Source: JAAXHB01 sp965214945
Lineage (GTDB): Bacteria; Actinomycetota; Acidimicrobiia; Acidimicrobiales; Aldehydirespiratoraceae
Length of the DNA: 64,000 nucleotides
NCBI GenBank assembly: GCA_965214945.1
Contig: OZ244029.1
Span: forward strand, 2,976,001-3,040,000
Direction of reading: 5' to 3'
The notes beneath the pieces were generated by a model. That model did not search any database and was not told the origin of the DNA. It worked only from the letters and a program-made list of their open reading frames with translations. A program made the translations under genes and the position numbers. Below, piece by piece: positions 35,778 to 45,020 of the stretch. Every line of letters starts with the position of its first letter. Within the stretch, counting starts at the first letter, position 1.

Positions 35778-36743
35778 ATGTCTGAGCGACCGGCGGAGGG
35801 CGGCTCTGTCTACGCTGACCGCGTGATCGGCGAAACTCTGCTAAAAAACGCCGTGTACGGCATCCGAGACCGCCTGGGTTCGGGTATCCGCGTCTTCCTG
35901 AGCGGCTCGCCGGAGCGGCCGCGCCCCACACGGGAAGACCCGTACGACGGGCTAGCCGGGCCGGGAAGCGCAATGTGGGCAGTTCACGGCGACGTTTCCA
36001 CGATGGTGGGCGGACTGCGGGCGCTGCTGGTGCAGACCCTTCACCCGCTGGTGATGGCCGGCGTGGCCGACCACTCCGACTACCGTGACGATCCCCTGGG
36101 GCGCCTGCACCGCACCAGTGCATTCTTGGGCGCCACCACCTTCGGCACCACAGCCGAGGCCGTAGCCGCCATCGAGACGGTGCGGCGGGTGCACGACCAC
36201 GTTAACGGCGCGGCGCCCGACGGTCGGCCGTACTCGGCGCACGACCCGCATCTGCTGAGCTGGGTGCACTGCAGCGAGGTAGAGAGCTTCTGGCTGTGCC
36301 GCGTGCGCTACGGCGCCAAACCGCTGGCCGCCGCAGACGGCGACCGTTACGTGGACGAGATGGCCGAGATCGGACGGCGCCTCGGTGCCAAAGACCCGCC
36401 CCGCGACATGGCAGGGTTGACAGCTCGCCTGAAGGCTTTCAGGCCCGAGCTGGAGGTGAACCACCAAGCTCGAGACGCGGTGCGCTTCCTGCTGTGGCCC
36501 CGGGTGCCGGTCGCCGCTCGGCCGCCTTACGCGGCGCTGTTCGCGGCGGCGGTGGGCATGCTGCCGCGGTTCGCGCGCCGGATGCTGCGCCTGCCGATGC
36601 CGCCGCTGGCCGACCCGCTGCTCGTGCGCCCCAGCGCCGAGCTGGTAGTGCGCACCGTGCGATGGGCCTTAGGCCCCCGGCCCGAGATCGCTGCCGCTGA
36701 AGCTGAGGCCAAAGCCGAAGCGGCCGGATCGGAACTCGCTTAG
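35778..36743 (+). CDS. oxygenase MpaB-like family protein (DUF2236)
   Basis: 321 residues. Typical MpaB/DUF2236 segments are seen: LLVQTLHPLVMAGVADHSDY near residue 85, a GTTAEAVAAIETVRRVHDHV helix, and DPHLLSWVHCSEVESFWLC. These supply the His residues proposed to bind haem or iron in relatives such as latex-clearing protein. Function in actinobacteria is mostly unknown. The C-terminus is an Ala/Glu-rich tail. It stands alone after the exporter gene with a 73-bp gap. Confidence 0.8.
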   Translation: MSERPAEGGSVYADRVIGETLLKNAVYGIRDRLGSGIRVFLSGSPERPRPTREDPYDGLAGPGSAMWAVHGDVSTMVGGLRALLVQTLHPLVMAGVADHSDYRDDPLGRLHRTSAFLGATTFGTTAEAVAAIETVRRVHDHVNGAAPDGRPYSAHDPHLLSWVHCSEVESFWLCRVRYGAKPLAAADGDRYVDEMAEIGRRLGAKDPPRDMAGLTARLKAFRPELEVNHQARDAVRFLLWPRVPVAARPPYAALFAAAVGMLPRFARRMLRLPMPPLADPLLVRPSAELVVRTVRWALGPRPEIAAAEAEAKAEAAGSELA

Positions 36744-36835
36744 CCGGCACGCGGTCTATGTCAAAATCGGTGTGCTGCTTGTCGCACACCGCACGAGGTC
36801 GCGCCAGCTCCTGAAACCTGACTGTGGCCCGGGGG

Positions 36836-38012
<1,177 letters not shown>

Positions 38013-38047
38013 CTAGAACGGGCGTGTTGCTTTGTCCGATGCTGGTC

Positions 38048-38797
38048 TCACAGTGTGATTTCGGACCGCACGCCGCGCATGTCCATCTCGAAGTCAAGAC
38101 CACGGACCGGGGGCCGCGATCGGCTCCAGCACAACCCGTGACGCGTCGCCGTCCCGACCTTCGGCAGCACCGCGTCCTCCAGCAGTCCCTCGAGCAGGAG
38201 CACTGTGTACACGTTGATGGCAGTGACCAGGTCCCAGCCGACCCCTAACCCATGAAGGCGGGACTCCATGACACCGATCACGTGGCTGGCCTTCTCTCGC
38301 ATGGCTCCGGGCCCGGACTCGCCCTTGCGGATGATGTCGTTCTCGTCCAGGGCCGCCTCCCGCAACTCCCCGGCGCCGGCGACGACGAAGGTCGTCGGAG
38401 CGTCTTCTACGGCGAGAGCGGTGTAGGAGAAGCCGTGCAGAACGGGGACATCAGGGGGCCGGTCAGCCGGAGCCACATTCGTCCGGGCGAGAGGATTGAG
38501 GTCGCCAACATACAGATCCCATGACCGGACCAACTCGCAGTAGCCCGCATTGAAGGCGACGAATCCTTCCATGCTGTAGGGGGTCGGTGAGCGAAGCTCG
38601 ACTGCGCAGAGGGCCCGACGGTCCCGGCCGACTTTCTCCAAGTGGGAGTCGATCCTCTCAAACCCCTCCTTCCAAGGCAGTGGGCTTCTCAGAGTTGCGT
38701 GGATCACCTCATGACCTGTGTCCGCAACGACGCCACACGAGTAGGGGTCGATGCCCTTGAGGAAGTGGTACCCGCCTCGGGGGTTGGCGAGCAGCAT
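38048..38797 (-). CDS. RidA/CnbZ-like protein (putative enamine/imine deaminase)
   Basis: 249 residues from the ATG at 38797, which has GGAGA six bases ahead; a longer frame to 38842 exists. The sequence has a repeated plan: GGYHFLKGIDPYSCGVVAD and GYELVRSWDLYVGDLNPLART resemble the double YjgF-like proteins annotated as 2-amino-5-chloromuconate deaminase CnbZ, from memory. A deaminase of a reactive enamine intermediate would fit a catabolic island. Divergent from the binding-protein gene with 81 bp between the starts, so the shared gap should hold both promoters. Family assignment is moderate; substrate unknown. Confidence 0.55.
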   Translation of the reverse strand: MLLANPRGGYHFLKGIDPYSCGVVADTGHEVIHATLRSPLPWKEGFERIDSHLEKVGRDRRALCAVELRSPTPYSMEGFVAFNAGYCELVRSWDLYVGDLNPLARTNVAPADRPPDVPVLHGFSYTALAVEDAPTTFVVAGAGELREAALDENDIIRKGESGPGAMREKASHVIGVMESRLHGLGVGWDLVTAINVYTVLLLEGLLEDAVLPKVGTATRHGLCWSRSRPPVRGLDFEMDMRGVRSEITL

Positions 38798-38878
38798 GGA
38801 GGCATCTCCGTTCCTGGTTGGAGGTGTTGAGCTTCCCCCCAAATCGTGGAGGGTTGGTTAGGCGGCGAAGGAACGGAC

Positions 38879-40045
38879 ATGCAACGGAAAAAGTGGTGGA
38901 CGGCTTTCAGCACACTGGCGGTTCTCGCGCTCATCGCGTCCGCCTGCGGGGATGATGACTCAGATGATACCTCAGTTCCCGTGAGTGCTACTGACCCACC
39001 CTCCCCCGCGGAGACGGTAGCTGACTCCGGTGATGATGCATCGAGTCCTGTCGAGATCAACGACGAATACTTCAGGACTCCACTTGACTGCGATGTCACC
39101 ACATCGACAGCGGAGTTGCTGGCGTATACCCCACCGGTTGCCTCCAACTCCTACGAGATTGACTTCATGCAAGTCAGTCTGGCCGCTGAGTACTACCAGG
39201 CAATGGCTTATGGAGCAGAGCAAGCCGCAAAGGATATTTCGGAAGCCGGAGGCCCGAATGTTACGGTCCGGCACACTGCAGGTGTAGGTTATACAGGTCC
39301 TGCCGATCAGCTCGCTGATGCGGAGAACATTCTGCAACGCAGCCCTGACGCCCTTATTCTCGCTCCCGTAGACACCGCAGGCTCGATTGCGATCGTGGAT
39401 GCCGCGACCGAGGCTGGCGTGCCCGTGGTGAACGTCTCGACGGAAGTTCCCGATAGCAGGGTCTACATGATCATGCAGGACGACTACCTGTTCGGAAAAG
39501 CGGGAGCCGATGCAATTGCTGAGTTGGTCCCTGAAGGCGGGCGGGGCGTCGTGATGGCCGGGCCCGCGAATGCAACCTGGTCACGCAAACGGGCCGAGGG
39601 CTTCAAGGACCGTCTGGCCGAAGCTCACCCGAACCTGGAGATCATTGAAGCGCCCAACCAGTTGGTGGATCCCGAGGAAGGTCTTGCGGACTTCATGAAC
39701 GTGGTGACCGGAAACCCAGACATCGACTGGATTTACGCGGCCCACTTCGCATTGCTGCTCCCCCCTTCCATCCCTGAGGAGTATCAGGATGTTCCCTATG
39801 TAGCGTCCGACTTCACCAACTTCTCCGCTCCTTGGATCGACGATGGCAGCGCTGATGCTCTATTCCTTGTCAGCCCGTACTGGATGGGCTATGTCGGCCT
39901 CGGGACTGCGGTCTCGGTGCTGAACGGCGAAAATGTGCCTCGAATCAATTGCGTACCCTTCCCGGTAGTGGACCAATCCAACGTCAATGAGGAATGGGTT
40001 CAAATCGAGTTGATTCCCGAAGGCTGGCAGGCGACAGTCAGCTAA
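38879..40045 (+). CDS. sugar-type ABC binding lipoprotein (island copy)
   Basis: 388 residues. The ATG at 38879 has AAGGA upstream and starts directly at the signal peptide, whereas the open frame back to 38,846 would add non-hydrophobic residues. The lipobox is LIASACG, followed by an Asp/Ser-rich linker. PBP1-type pattern: ADAENILQRSPDALILAPVD, GVPVVNVSTEVPDSRV and AGADAIAELVPEGGRGVV. It would feed the permease at 41,127. It is not close in sequence to the binding protein of the 1.8-16.9 kb operon, so it is a separate importer. A 24-C run follows the stop immediately. Confidence 0.88.
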   Translation: MQRKKWWTAFSTLAVLALIASACGDDDSDDTSVPVSATDPPSPAETVADSGDDASSPVEINDEYFRTPLDCDVTTSTAELLAYTPPVASNSYEIDFMQVSLAAEYYQAMAYGAEQAAKDISEAGGPNVTVRHTAGVGYTGPADQLADAENILQRSPDALILAPVDTAGSIAIVDAATEAGVPVVNVSTEVPDSRVYMIMQDDYLFGKAGADAIAELVPEGGRGVVMAGPANATWSRKRAEGFKDRLAEAHPNLEIIEAPNQLVDPEEGLADFMNVVTGNPDIDWIYAAHFALLLPPSIPEEYQDVPYVASDFTNFSAPWIDDGSADALFLVSPYWMGYVGLGTAVSVLNGENVPRINCVPFPVVDQSNVNEEWVQIELIPEGWQATVS

Positions 40046-40069
40046 CCCCCCCCCCCCCCCCCCCCCCCC
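40046..40069 (+). repeat. 24-nt poly-C tract
   Basis: Twenty-four consecutive C residues follow the TAA of the binding-protein gene directly and end 28 nt before the deacetylase ATG, just ahead of its AAGGAG ribosome binding site. It is the longest homopolymer in the window. It could be a slippage-prone tract that alters mRNA structure between two operon genes, or an assembly artefact. Confidence 0.9.
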
Positions 40070-40097
40070 AAGAGCAAACTCAATAAGGAGATTACAG

Positions 40098-41009
40098 ATG
40101 ACGACTGACGATCATACGATCTGTCTGACTTCCGATTTCGATGCGATCTGCCTCTGGCTTGGTTCGTTCGGAGCAGAGACACCCAGCATGTGTTCTCGAG
40201 GGGAATTCGCCGTTCCTGGATTGAAGCGCATCCTCAAGCTCCTAGACGACCACGACATCCGCTGCACCTTCTTCTGCCCCGGCCACACGGCCCACCTGTA
40301 CCCCGACCTCGTCAAAGAGATCGTCGACAAGGGTCACGAGATCGGGCACCACGGATGGAGCCACCGCAACCCCACTAAACTCTCCCGGGAGGATGAGAAA
40401 CGAGACTTCGAACTCGGCTTCGAAGCGCTTGACTATGCCGCCGGTGTTCGGCCTACTGGATGTCGCACCGCGGCATGGGACTTCAGCCCCAACACCTTGG
40501 AACTCATGCAGGAGTTCGACCTCGACTACTCGTCGACATTCATGGCGAGTGACTTCTACCCCTACTACTTGCGCAAGGGTGACAAGTTCCCCAAGAACGA
40601 ACCCTTTGAGTTCGGCACACTGATCGACATCGTAGAGCTCCCTCCTAGCTGGGGCCTTGATGACTTTCCGCCGTTTGAGTACGTCTGGGGCATGAACCAG
40701 GGCCCCAACACCCCATCCCAGGTTCGAGAGCTATGGCAAAGCGAGTTCGACTATATGATCGAGAACTGCCCGGGTGGTATGTATGTTCTCACTTGTCACC
40801 CACAGTTCATCGGGCGCGGGTCTCGCATCAAGATGCTCGAAGAGCTAGTCAACTATATGAAGGGCGACGGGCGAAGCTTCAGCACGCTCGGCGACCTGGC
40901 CGCCAGGTTCCGCAGCGAGAACCCTCTCGACGAGTGGGCAGAGAAGAACCCATATCTGTCGGGGGCTAAGGCACGACCTCCTGAGACTTGGGCGGGTCTG
41001 AACGGCTGA
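40098..41009 (+). CDS. polysaccharide deacetylase-family (NodB fold) hydrolase
   Basis: 303 residues. Metal site: TSDFD at 11-15 and HHGWSH (two His, spacing typical of the NodB H-x3-x-H motif). Later TCHPQFIGRG carries the His usually found in motif 5. The lack of a signal peptide and the length fit the cytoplasmic PuuE/allantoinase-like branch that opens cyclic amides as well as chitooligosaccharide deacetylases. AAGGAG lies 8 nt before the ATG. It sits between the binding protein and the permease genes, so its substrate is probably the imported compound. Confidence 0.87.
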   Translation: MTTDDHTICLTSDFDAICLWLGSFGAETPSMCSRGEFAVPGLKRILKLLDDHDIRCTFFCPGHTAHLYPDLVKEIVDKGHEIGHHGWSHRNPTKLSREDEKRDFELGFEALDYAAGVRPTGCRTAAWDFSPNTLELMQEFDLDYSSTFMASDFYPYYLRKGDKFPKNEPFEFGTLIDIVELPPSWGLDDFPPFEYVWGMNQGPNTPSQVRELWQSEFDYMIENCPGGMYVLTCHPQFIGRGSRIKMLEELVNYMKGDGRSFSTLGDLAARFRSENPLDEWAEKNPYLSGAKARPPETWAGLNG

Positions 41010-41022
41010 GGCTGACGAGTTG

Positions 41023-41050
41023 GGGCGCAAGTCCACTCGGACTTGCGCCC
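41023..41050 (+). terminator. hairpin after the deacetylase gene
   Basis: A perfect 12-bp stem, GGGCGCAAGTCC and its complement, with the loop ACTC, begins 13 nt after the deacetylase stop. A short T-poor tail follows, so it may be a weak terminator, a processing site or an attenuator that lowers expression of the permease and ATPase relative to the binding protein. Confidence 0.6.
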
Positions 41051-41126
41051 TAGCTCGCTAATAGAATCCGAGCAATAGGTGGGTCAGAAGCGTTGATCCC
41101 TGCGGTCGGAAAAGAAGCGTGCTCCT

Positions 41127-42188
41127 GTGACCGAAGAATCGTTGATTGATCGCGTAGCATCGCCCACTGTCAGGAGCCACAGGCTCTCTCTCAGTGACTG
41201 GGCCTTCAAGTATTCGACTGAGCTGCAGTTGCTGGCCGGTCTCATTCTGCTAGTTGCCTTGTTTTCGCTCCTTGAGCCATCGATCTACCCAACGACGGCC
41301 AACCTTCAGAACATCTCGCGCCAAGCCGGGATACTTCTAGTGGTGTCAATCGGCCAGATGTTCGCAATAACTGTCGGCGGATTCGACCTGTCGGTCGGAG
41401 CGAACATGGGCTTCACCAGCGTCGTTACCGCTCAAGCGATAGCGGACTACGGCGTCCCGGCAGCTATTGTCATCGGACTTCTCACCGGCGCAGCGATCGG
41501 CCTGGCAAATGGGATCTTGATCGCCAAGTTACGCGTGAGCCCATTTGTTGTGACCATGGCAATGTTGACCTTCCTGACCGGCTTCGCCGGCGTCAGAAGC
41601 AGTGGGGCTTCAGTCATCGCGAACGACCCGACCTTCAAATGGTTCGGGGGCCGGGACTGGGGCTTCATGCCTTCCACGATCGGAATCGGCATCATCGTGT
41701 TGGTGCTAGCGGTGGTGTTCACTGGAAGAACGCGCATCGGCCTCTATGTGTACGGGATAGGAGGAAGCCGCGAAACATGTCGCCTGGCCGGGATTCCTGT
41801 GGCCCGATACGAAACCATCACGTACATGATCACGGGTATGCTCGCCGGTGCGGGCGGGATCATGCAAACAGCCCGAGTGTCGGTTGGTCAGGCCGGACTC
41901 GGTGCCGGGTTCGAACTGCGGTCTATTGCGGCGGTGGTGATCGGAGGTGCGGTCATCGGCGGCGGAACAGGCCGCTTGAGCGGGGTCTTTCTCGGGGTGG
42001 CTCTGATGACATGTCTGACCGTGGGGCTCGGCGTTACTGGTGTCGGCACCTTCGAACAGCAAATGGCAATCGGTATCGTCCTCGTCGTAGCAGTTTTGGT
42101 TAGCCAGATTCGAGGAGGAGGCATCCGCCGGATATCGGATCTTCTGGCGACGCTCAAACAATTCTTTAGTAAAGTCCGCCGTGCGTGA
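41127..42188 (+). CDS. ABC transporter permease (CUT2/RbsC-like, island copy)
   Basis: 353 residues from a GTG at 41127. About ten hydrophobic helices; the signature region FAITVGGFDLSVGANMGFTS is present, and AGIPVARYETITYMITGMLAG is the conserved cytoplasmic loop before the last helices. It forms the membrane channel with the ATPase encoded next; the last bases overlap that gene. Confidence 0.9.
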   Translation: MTEESLIDRVASPTVRSHRLSLSDWAFKYSTELQLLAGLILLVALFSLLEPSIYPTTANLQNISRQAGILLVVSIGQMFAITVGGFDLSVGANMGFTSVVTAQAIADYGVPAAIVIGLLTGAAIGLANGILIAKLRVSPFVVTMAMLTFLTGFAGVRSSGASVIANDPTFKWFGGRDWGFMPSTIGIGIIVLVLAVVFTGRTRIGLYVYGIGGSRETCRLAGIPVARYETITYMITGMLAGAGGIMQTARVSVGQAGLGAGFELRSIAAVVIGGAVIGGGTGRLSGVFLGVALMTCLTVGLGVTGVGTFEQQMAIGIVLVVAVLVSQIRGGGIRRISDLLATLKQFFSKVRRA

Positions 42189-43825
42189 TGGCCGAGACCG
42201 AAGGATATCCGGTCCTGCCTAAGCAACGGGTCCAGCGCAAGATGGCATCTCCTGACCCGATAGCCGAGCCCAATCCGATCACAGTGCCCACTGATGTGAA
42301 GCCGCCCGGCGATGTTCCTGCGGCACGCTTGGACAGGATATGCAAGTCATTTCCAGGAGTGAAGGCACTCGACGACGTGAGTTTGGACGTTCGGCGAGGC
42401 GAGGTTCATGCGCTCTTGGGCGAGAACGGCGCTGGCAAGTCAACCTTGGTGAAGATCTTGGCTGGACTGATCCGTTTCGACTCGGGTCGCATCCAGATCG
42501 ACAATGCTGACGTGGTATTTCATGGGCCCAGAGACGCCCAGCGACGTGGTATTAGCTACGTCCCCCAAGAAGTGCAGGCTGTGCCAGCCTTCAGCGTGGG
42601 ACGCAACATGCTGTTGGGCTTCGAAGGACCATTCGATCGGAAGGGCAAACTCACCTCCAAAGAGAGAATGCTCACCCGAGAGGCGCTCGATCGCTGCGGC
42701 GCCTCATTCAGTGAGTCCGCGTCAGCAAGTCAGCTCAGTGTTCCAGAGCTGCGGCTCGCGCAGATTTCAAGAACACTCTTGCATCCGGGCGATGTCATCG
42801 TCTTAGATGAGCCCAACGCAGCACTATCTGAAAGCGACGCATCGGCTATGCTGCAGCGCTTACGGCTACTGCGTGATCAGCAGAAGGCGATCATCTATGT
42901 AAGCCATCGCCTTACCGAGGTTTTGGGTATCGCCGACCGGATCACAGTTCTACGCGATGGTTGTGCTGTCGGTACCTTCCCTCGAGCCGAACTCGACAAG
43001 AACAAGGTTGTCGCGCTCATGACCAAGGCTAGCAAGCTCGCCGATCACGAGCCACCCAAACCGGTCACGCTCCGCTCCCCATCGATTAAAGCGACGAACG
43101 GAGAGTCCCTGCTCGAGGTTGATGGGCTTACGCGAGAACCCAACCTTGTTGACGTCACTTTCCGCTTGAACCGAGGCCAAGTCGTCGGGGTGGCAGGTGT
43201 TCAAGGTTCAGGTCACGGCCACCTCCTGCGCGCCATCGCAGGTGTCGATGGATACGACCGAGGTCAGGTTGCTGTTCGCGGCCGAACTCTTCACCCAGGC
43301 ATGGTGCGGAATGCTTATCTGGCTGGTGTAGTTCTTGTTCCGGCGGATCGCCGAGGCTCGGCCATCGTCTCGCAGATGTCGGTGCGAGCCAACCTCACAC
43401 TGCCCATTCACTCTACGGCGAGCCGCGGCGGAATACGCCGAATCCAAAAGGAGCGGCAACTGGCCCGAGAGTACGTCGATACATTCAGAATTCGGCCGCC
43501 CAACACTGAGATCCTCGCCGGAAATCTAAGCGGCGGCAACCAACAGAAGCTTGCGCTGGCTCGGGCACTCGTGTCTCAACCGAGCGTGCTGTTGTTCGAC
43601 GAACCCACGCAAGGGATCGACGTTGCGGCAAAGGCAGAGATCCTCGCCCTAATTCGGCGATTTGTGCAGGAACTCGGATTCGGTGTAGTGGTGGCGTCAT
43701 CGGAGTTCGAGGAGTTGCTGGCAGTGGCCGACTTGATCCACGTAATGAGCCAAGGTCGATTGGTGGCCACCTTCCCGAAGGACGAGGCCGACTACGAGCG
43801 CATTCTGCATGCCGCTCTGCCATAG
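42185..43825 (+). CDS. ABC transporter ATPase with two nucleotide-binding domains (RbsA-like)
   Basis: 546 residues with duplicated ABC domains. Domain 1 (about 50-270): Walker A GENGAGKST and Walker B VIVLDEPNA, but its signature reads LSVPELRLAQ instead of LSxGQQQ. Domain 2 (about 300-540): Walker A degenerate (GVQGSGHGHLL, no Lys), signature LSGGNQQK and Walker B LLFDEPTQG intact. Degeneracy of the second Walker A is normal in RbsA; the changed first signature is less usual. The start GTG/ATG overlaps the permease stop. Confidence 0.9.
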   Translation: MMAETEGYPVLPKQRVQRKMASPDPIAEPNPITVPTDVKPPGDVPAARLDRICKSFPGVKALDDVSLDVRRGEVHALLGENGAGKSTLVKILAGLIRFDSGRIQIDNADVVFHGPRDAQRRGISYVPQEVQAVPAFSVGRNMLLGFEGPFDRKGKLTSKERMLTREALDRCGASFSESASASQLSVPELRLAQISRTLLHPGDVIVLDEPNAALSESDASAMLQRLRLLRDQQKAIIYVSHRLTEVLGIADRITVLRDGCAVGTFPRAELDKNKVVALMTKASKLADHEPPKPVTLRSPSIKATNGESLLEVDGLTREPNLVDVTFRLNRGQVVGVAGVQGSGHGHLLRAIAGVDGYDRGQVAVRGRTLHPGMVRNAYLAGVVLVPADRRGSAIVSQMSVRANLTLPIHSTASRGGIRRIQKERQLAREYVDTFRIRPPNTEILAGNLSGGNQQKLALARALVSQPSVLLFDEPTQGIDVAAKAEILALIRRFVQELGFGVVVASSEFEELLAVADLIHVMSQGRLVATFPKDEADYERILHAALP

Positions 43826-43879
43826 CAGGCGAGCGCGCGCCGCTCGGGCGAAGCCCAGCACCAGAAGCCCAGCACCACC

Positions 43880-44062
43880 GGCCCGGTTGTCACAGCAGGC
43901 GTCGGGATCCGGCTCGGCCCGAGGCCGCGGCTGGTACAGGTGCCGGGCACCGCATTCGGCCCGACCAGCGGGGCCAACGTCCGGATCTCGCTGGCCACCG
44001 CACCCGACCTGCTTCTCGAGGGAGTCGAGCGCCTGGCCGGCGCCTGCTCGGACTGGAGCTGA
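43880..44062 (+). pseudogene. 3' remnant of a class I/II aminotransferase
   Basis: An open stretch ends VPGTAFGPTSGANVRISLAT, then APDLLLEGVERLAG and a stop at 44,060-44,062. This closely matches the C-terminal end of aspartate-type aminotransferases, where the Arg of VRISLAT binds the substrate carboxylate. No upstream part of the gene is present, only about 60 codons. It is a leftover from the donor DNA of the island. Confidence 0.6.
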
Positions 44063-44111
44063 CCCGAGAACGATCGAGGCCAAGAACTTTCGCAGCCGCC
44101 GGGCGTTGAAT

Positions 44112-44145
44112 GGCATGAACATATGGCATAGCATATGTTCATGCC
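44112..44145. promoter_or_regulatory. 14-bp palindromic operator over the antitoxin start
   Basis: GGCATGAACATATG and its exact complement CATATGTTCATGCC lie with a 6-bp spacer (44,126-44,131). The right arm covers both candidate start codons of the antitoxin (44,135 and 44,141). A ribbon-helix-helix dimer pair bound here would block transcription start and translation start alike, the usual autoregulation of such modules. Confidence 0.75.
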
Positions 44146-44386
44146 TCGAAGGGAAGTGCTCGTGCAACTCGACGACGACCTCGTCGAGCAACTGGACCGG
44201 ATCACCGAGAACCGCGGCACCAACCGTTCCGCTCTTCTCCGCCGCGCCGCAAGAGCACTGATCGAGGCCGAGGACTTGGCAGCCGCCGACGATGAGCTGG
44301 TCGCCGCCTATCGCCGCCAGCCTCCGGAACCGGCGCTGGTCCTGTCGGCCGGTCGCCTCGCGGCCCGCACCGCCCCGGCGTGGTAG
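44141..44386 (+). CDS. ribbon-helix-helix antitoxin (MazE-like)
   Basis: 81 residues from the ATG at 44141; another in-frame ATG is at 44135. The N-terminus REVLVQLDDDLVEQLDRITE followed by NRGTNRSALLRRAARALIE is a typical RHH fold with the DNA-binding strand first. There is no ribosome binding site, because the operator palindrome occupies that position, so the mRNA may be leaderless. The C-terminal part (AAYRRQPPEPALVLSAGRLA) would bind the toxin. The toxin gene starts 9 nt downstream. Confidence 0.8.
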   Translation: MPRREVLVQLDDDLVEQLDRITENRGTNRSALLRRAARALIEAEDLAAADDELVAAYRRQPPEPALVLSAGRLAARTAPAW

Positions 44387-44395
44387 CCCGAAACC

Positions 44396-44719
44396 GTGAT
44401 AGCCCGAAACGATGTCTACTGGGCCGATCTCGGCCCTCCCGCCGGAAGACGGCCGGTTTGCATACTCACCAGGGATGCTGCGGCCACAGTCCTCACCTCG
44501 GTCGCCTGCGCTCCGATCACCCGCACCATGAGAGGGATCCGCTCGGAGGTAGAGCTCGGCGCCGAGCAGGGGCTGCCGGAGCCGTGCGTGATCAACTGCG
44601 ACAACATCATCACCGTTCCGCTCGCTGCCCTCGACCGGGATCCGGTCGGTCGCCTCGGCACAACCAAGAGGGCAGAACTCGACCGGGCCTTGCGCTACGC
44701 CCTCGATATCGTCTACTGA
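44396..44719 (+). CDS. MazF/PemK-family mRNA interferase toxin
   Basis: 107 residues. The family pattern is plain: DVYWADLGPPAGRRPVCILT (N-terminal strand with the conserved R-P), ACAPITRT and CVINCDNIITVP with the later KRAELDRALRYALDI helix. It is an RNA endonuclease that inhibits growth unless bound by the antitoxin. It would help retain the island. The GTG at 44396 begins within 10 nt of the antitoxin stop. Confidence 0.88.
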   Translation: MIARNDVYWADLGPPAGRRPVCILTRDAAATVLTSVACAPITRTMRGIRSEVELGAEQGLPEPCVINCDNIITVPLAALDRDPVGRLGTTKRAELDRALRYALDIVY

Positions 44720-44896
44720 ACCGGTTTCCTCGACTTGGATTCCGAAGATCCCGGCCGGGGGGTGATCACATGCTCCTTCACCACCCAGAACGTGCCGGTG
44801 GTCTTGGCGTACTTCTGGACATCGTCCCAGGTCGCGGCCTGCGGCGACTGGCCGGGCCTGCTCGAAGGCCGCCTTGTCGTCGTACCACTGCTCTAG
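44713..44896 (-). pseudogene. degraded C-terminal gene fragment next to the IS
   Basis: On the minus strand LEQWYDDKAAFEQA is followed, after a frameshift, by SPQAATWDDVQKYAKTTGTF and WVVKEHVITPR, with a TAG at 44,713-44,715. The pattern resembles the C-terminal half of small EthD/antibiotic-monooxygenase-like dimeric ferredoxin-fold proteins, but this is a weak guess. The IS left end cuts it at 44,897; the missing 5' part is not found beyond the right end of the IS, as expected if the IS end now joins unrelated DNA. Confidence 0.4.
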
Positions 44897-45020
44897 CTTA
44901 GCCTGGATCCACCGTTTGGCGGGCGGGGCGGCGGTTGGGGGTCCGCCACAGCGGCCTCCTGACGTGGGAGTCTGTTGATGACAGAGGTCAACGGGCTCGT
45001 CACGGCAGGAGGCACTTTTT

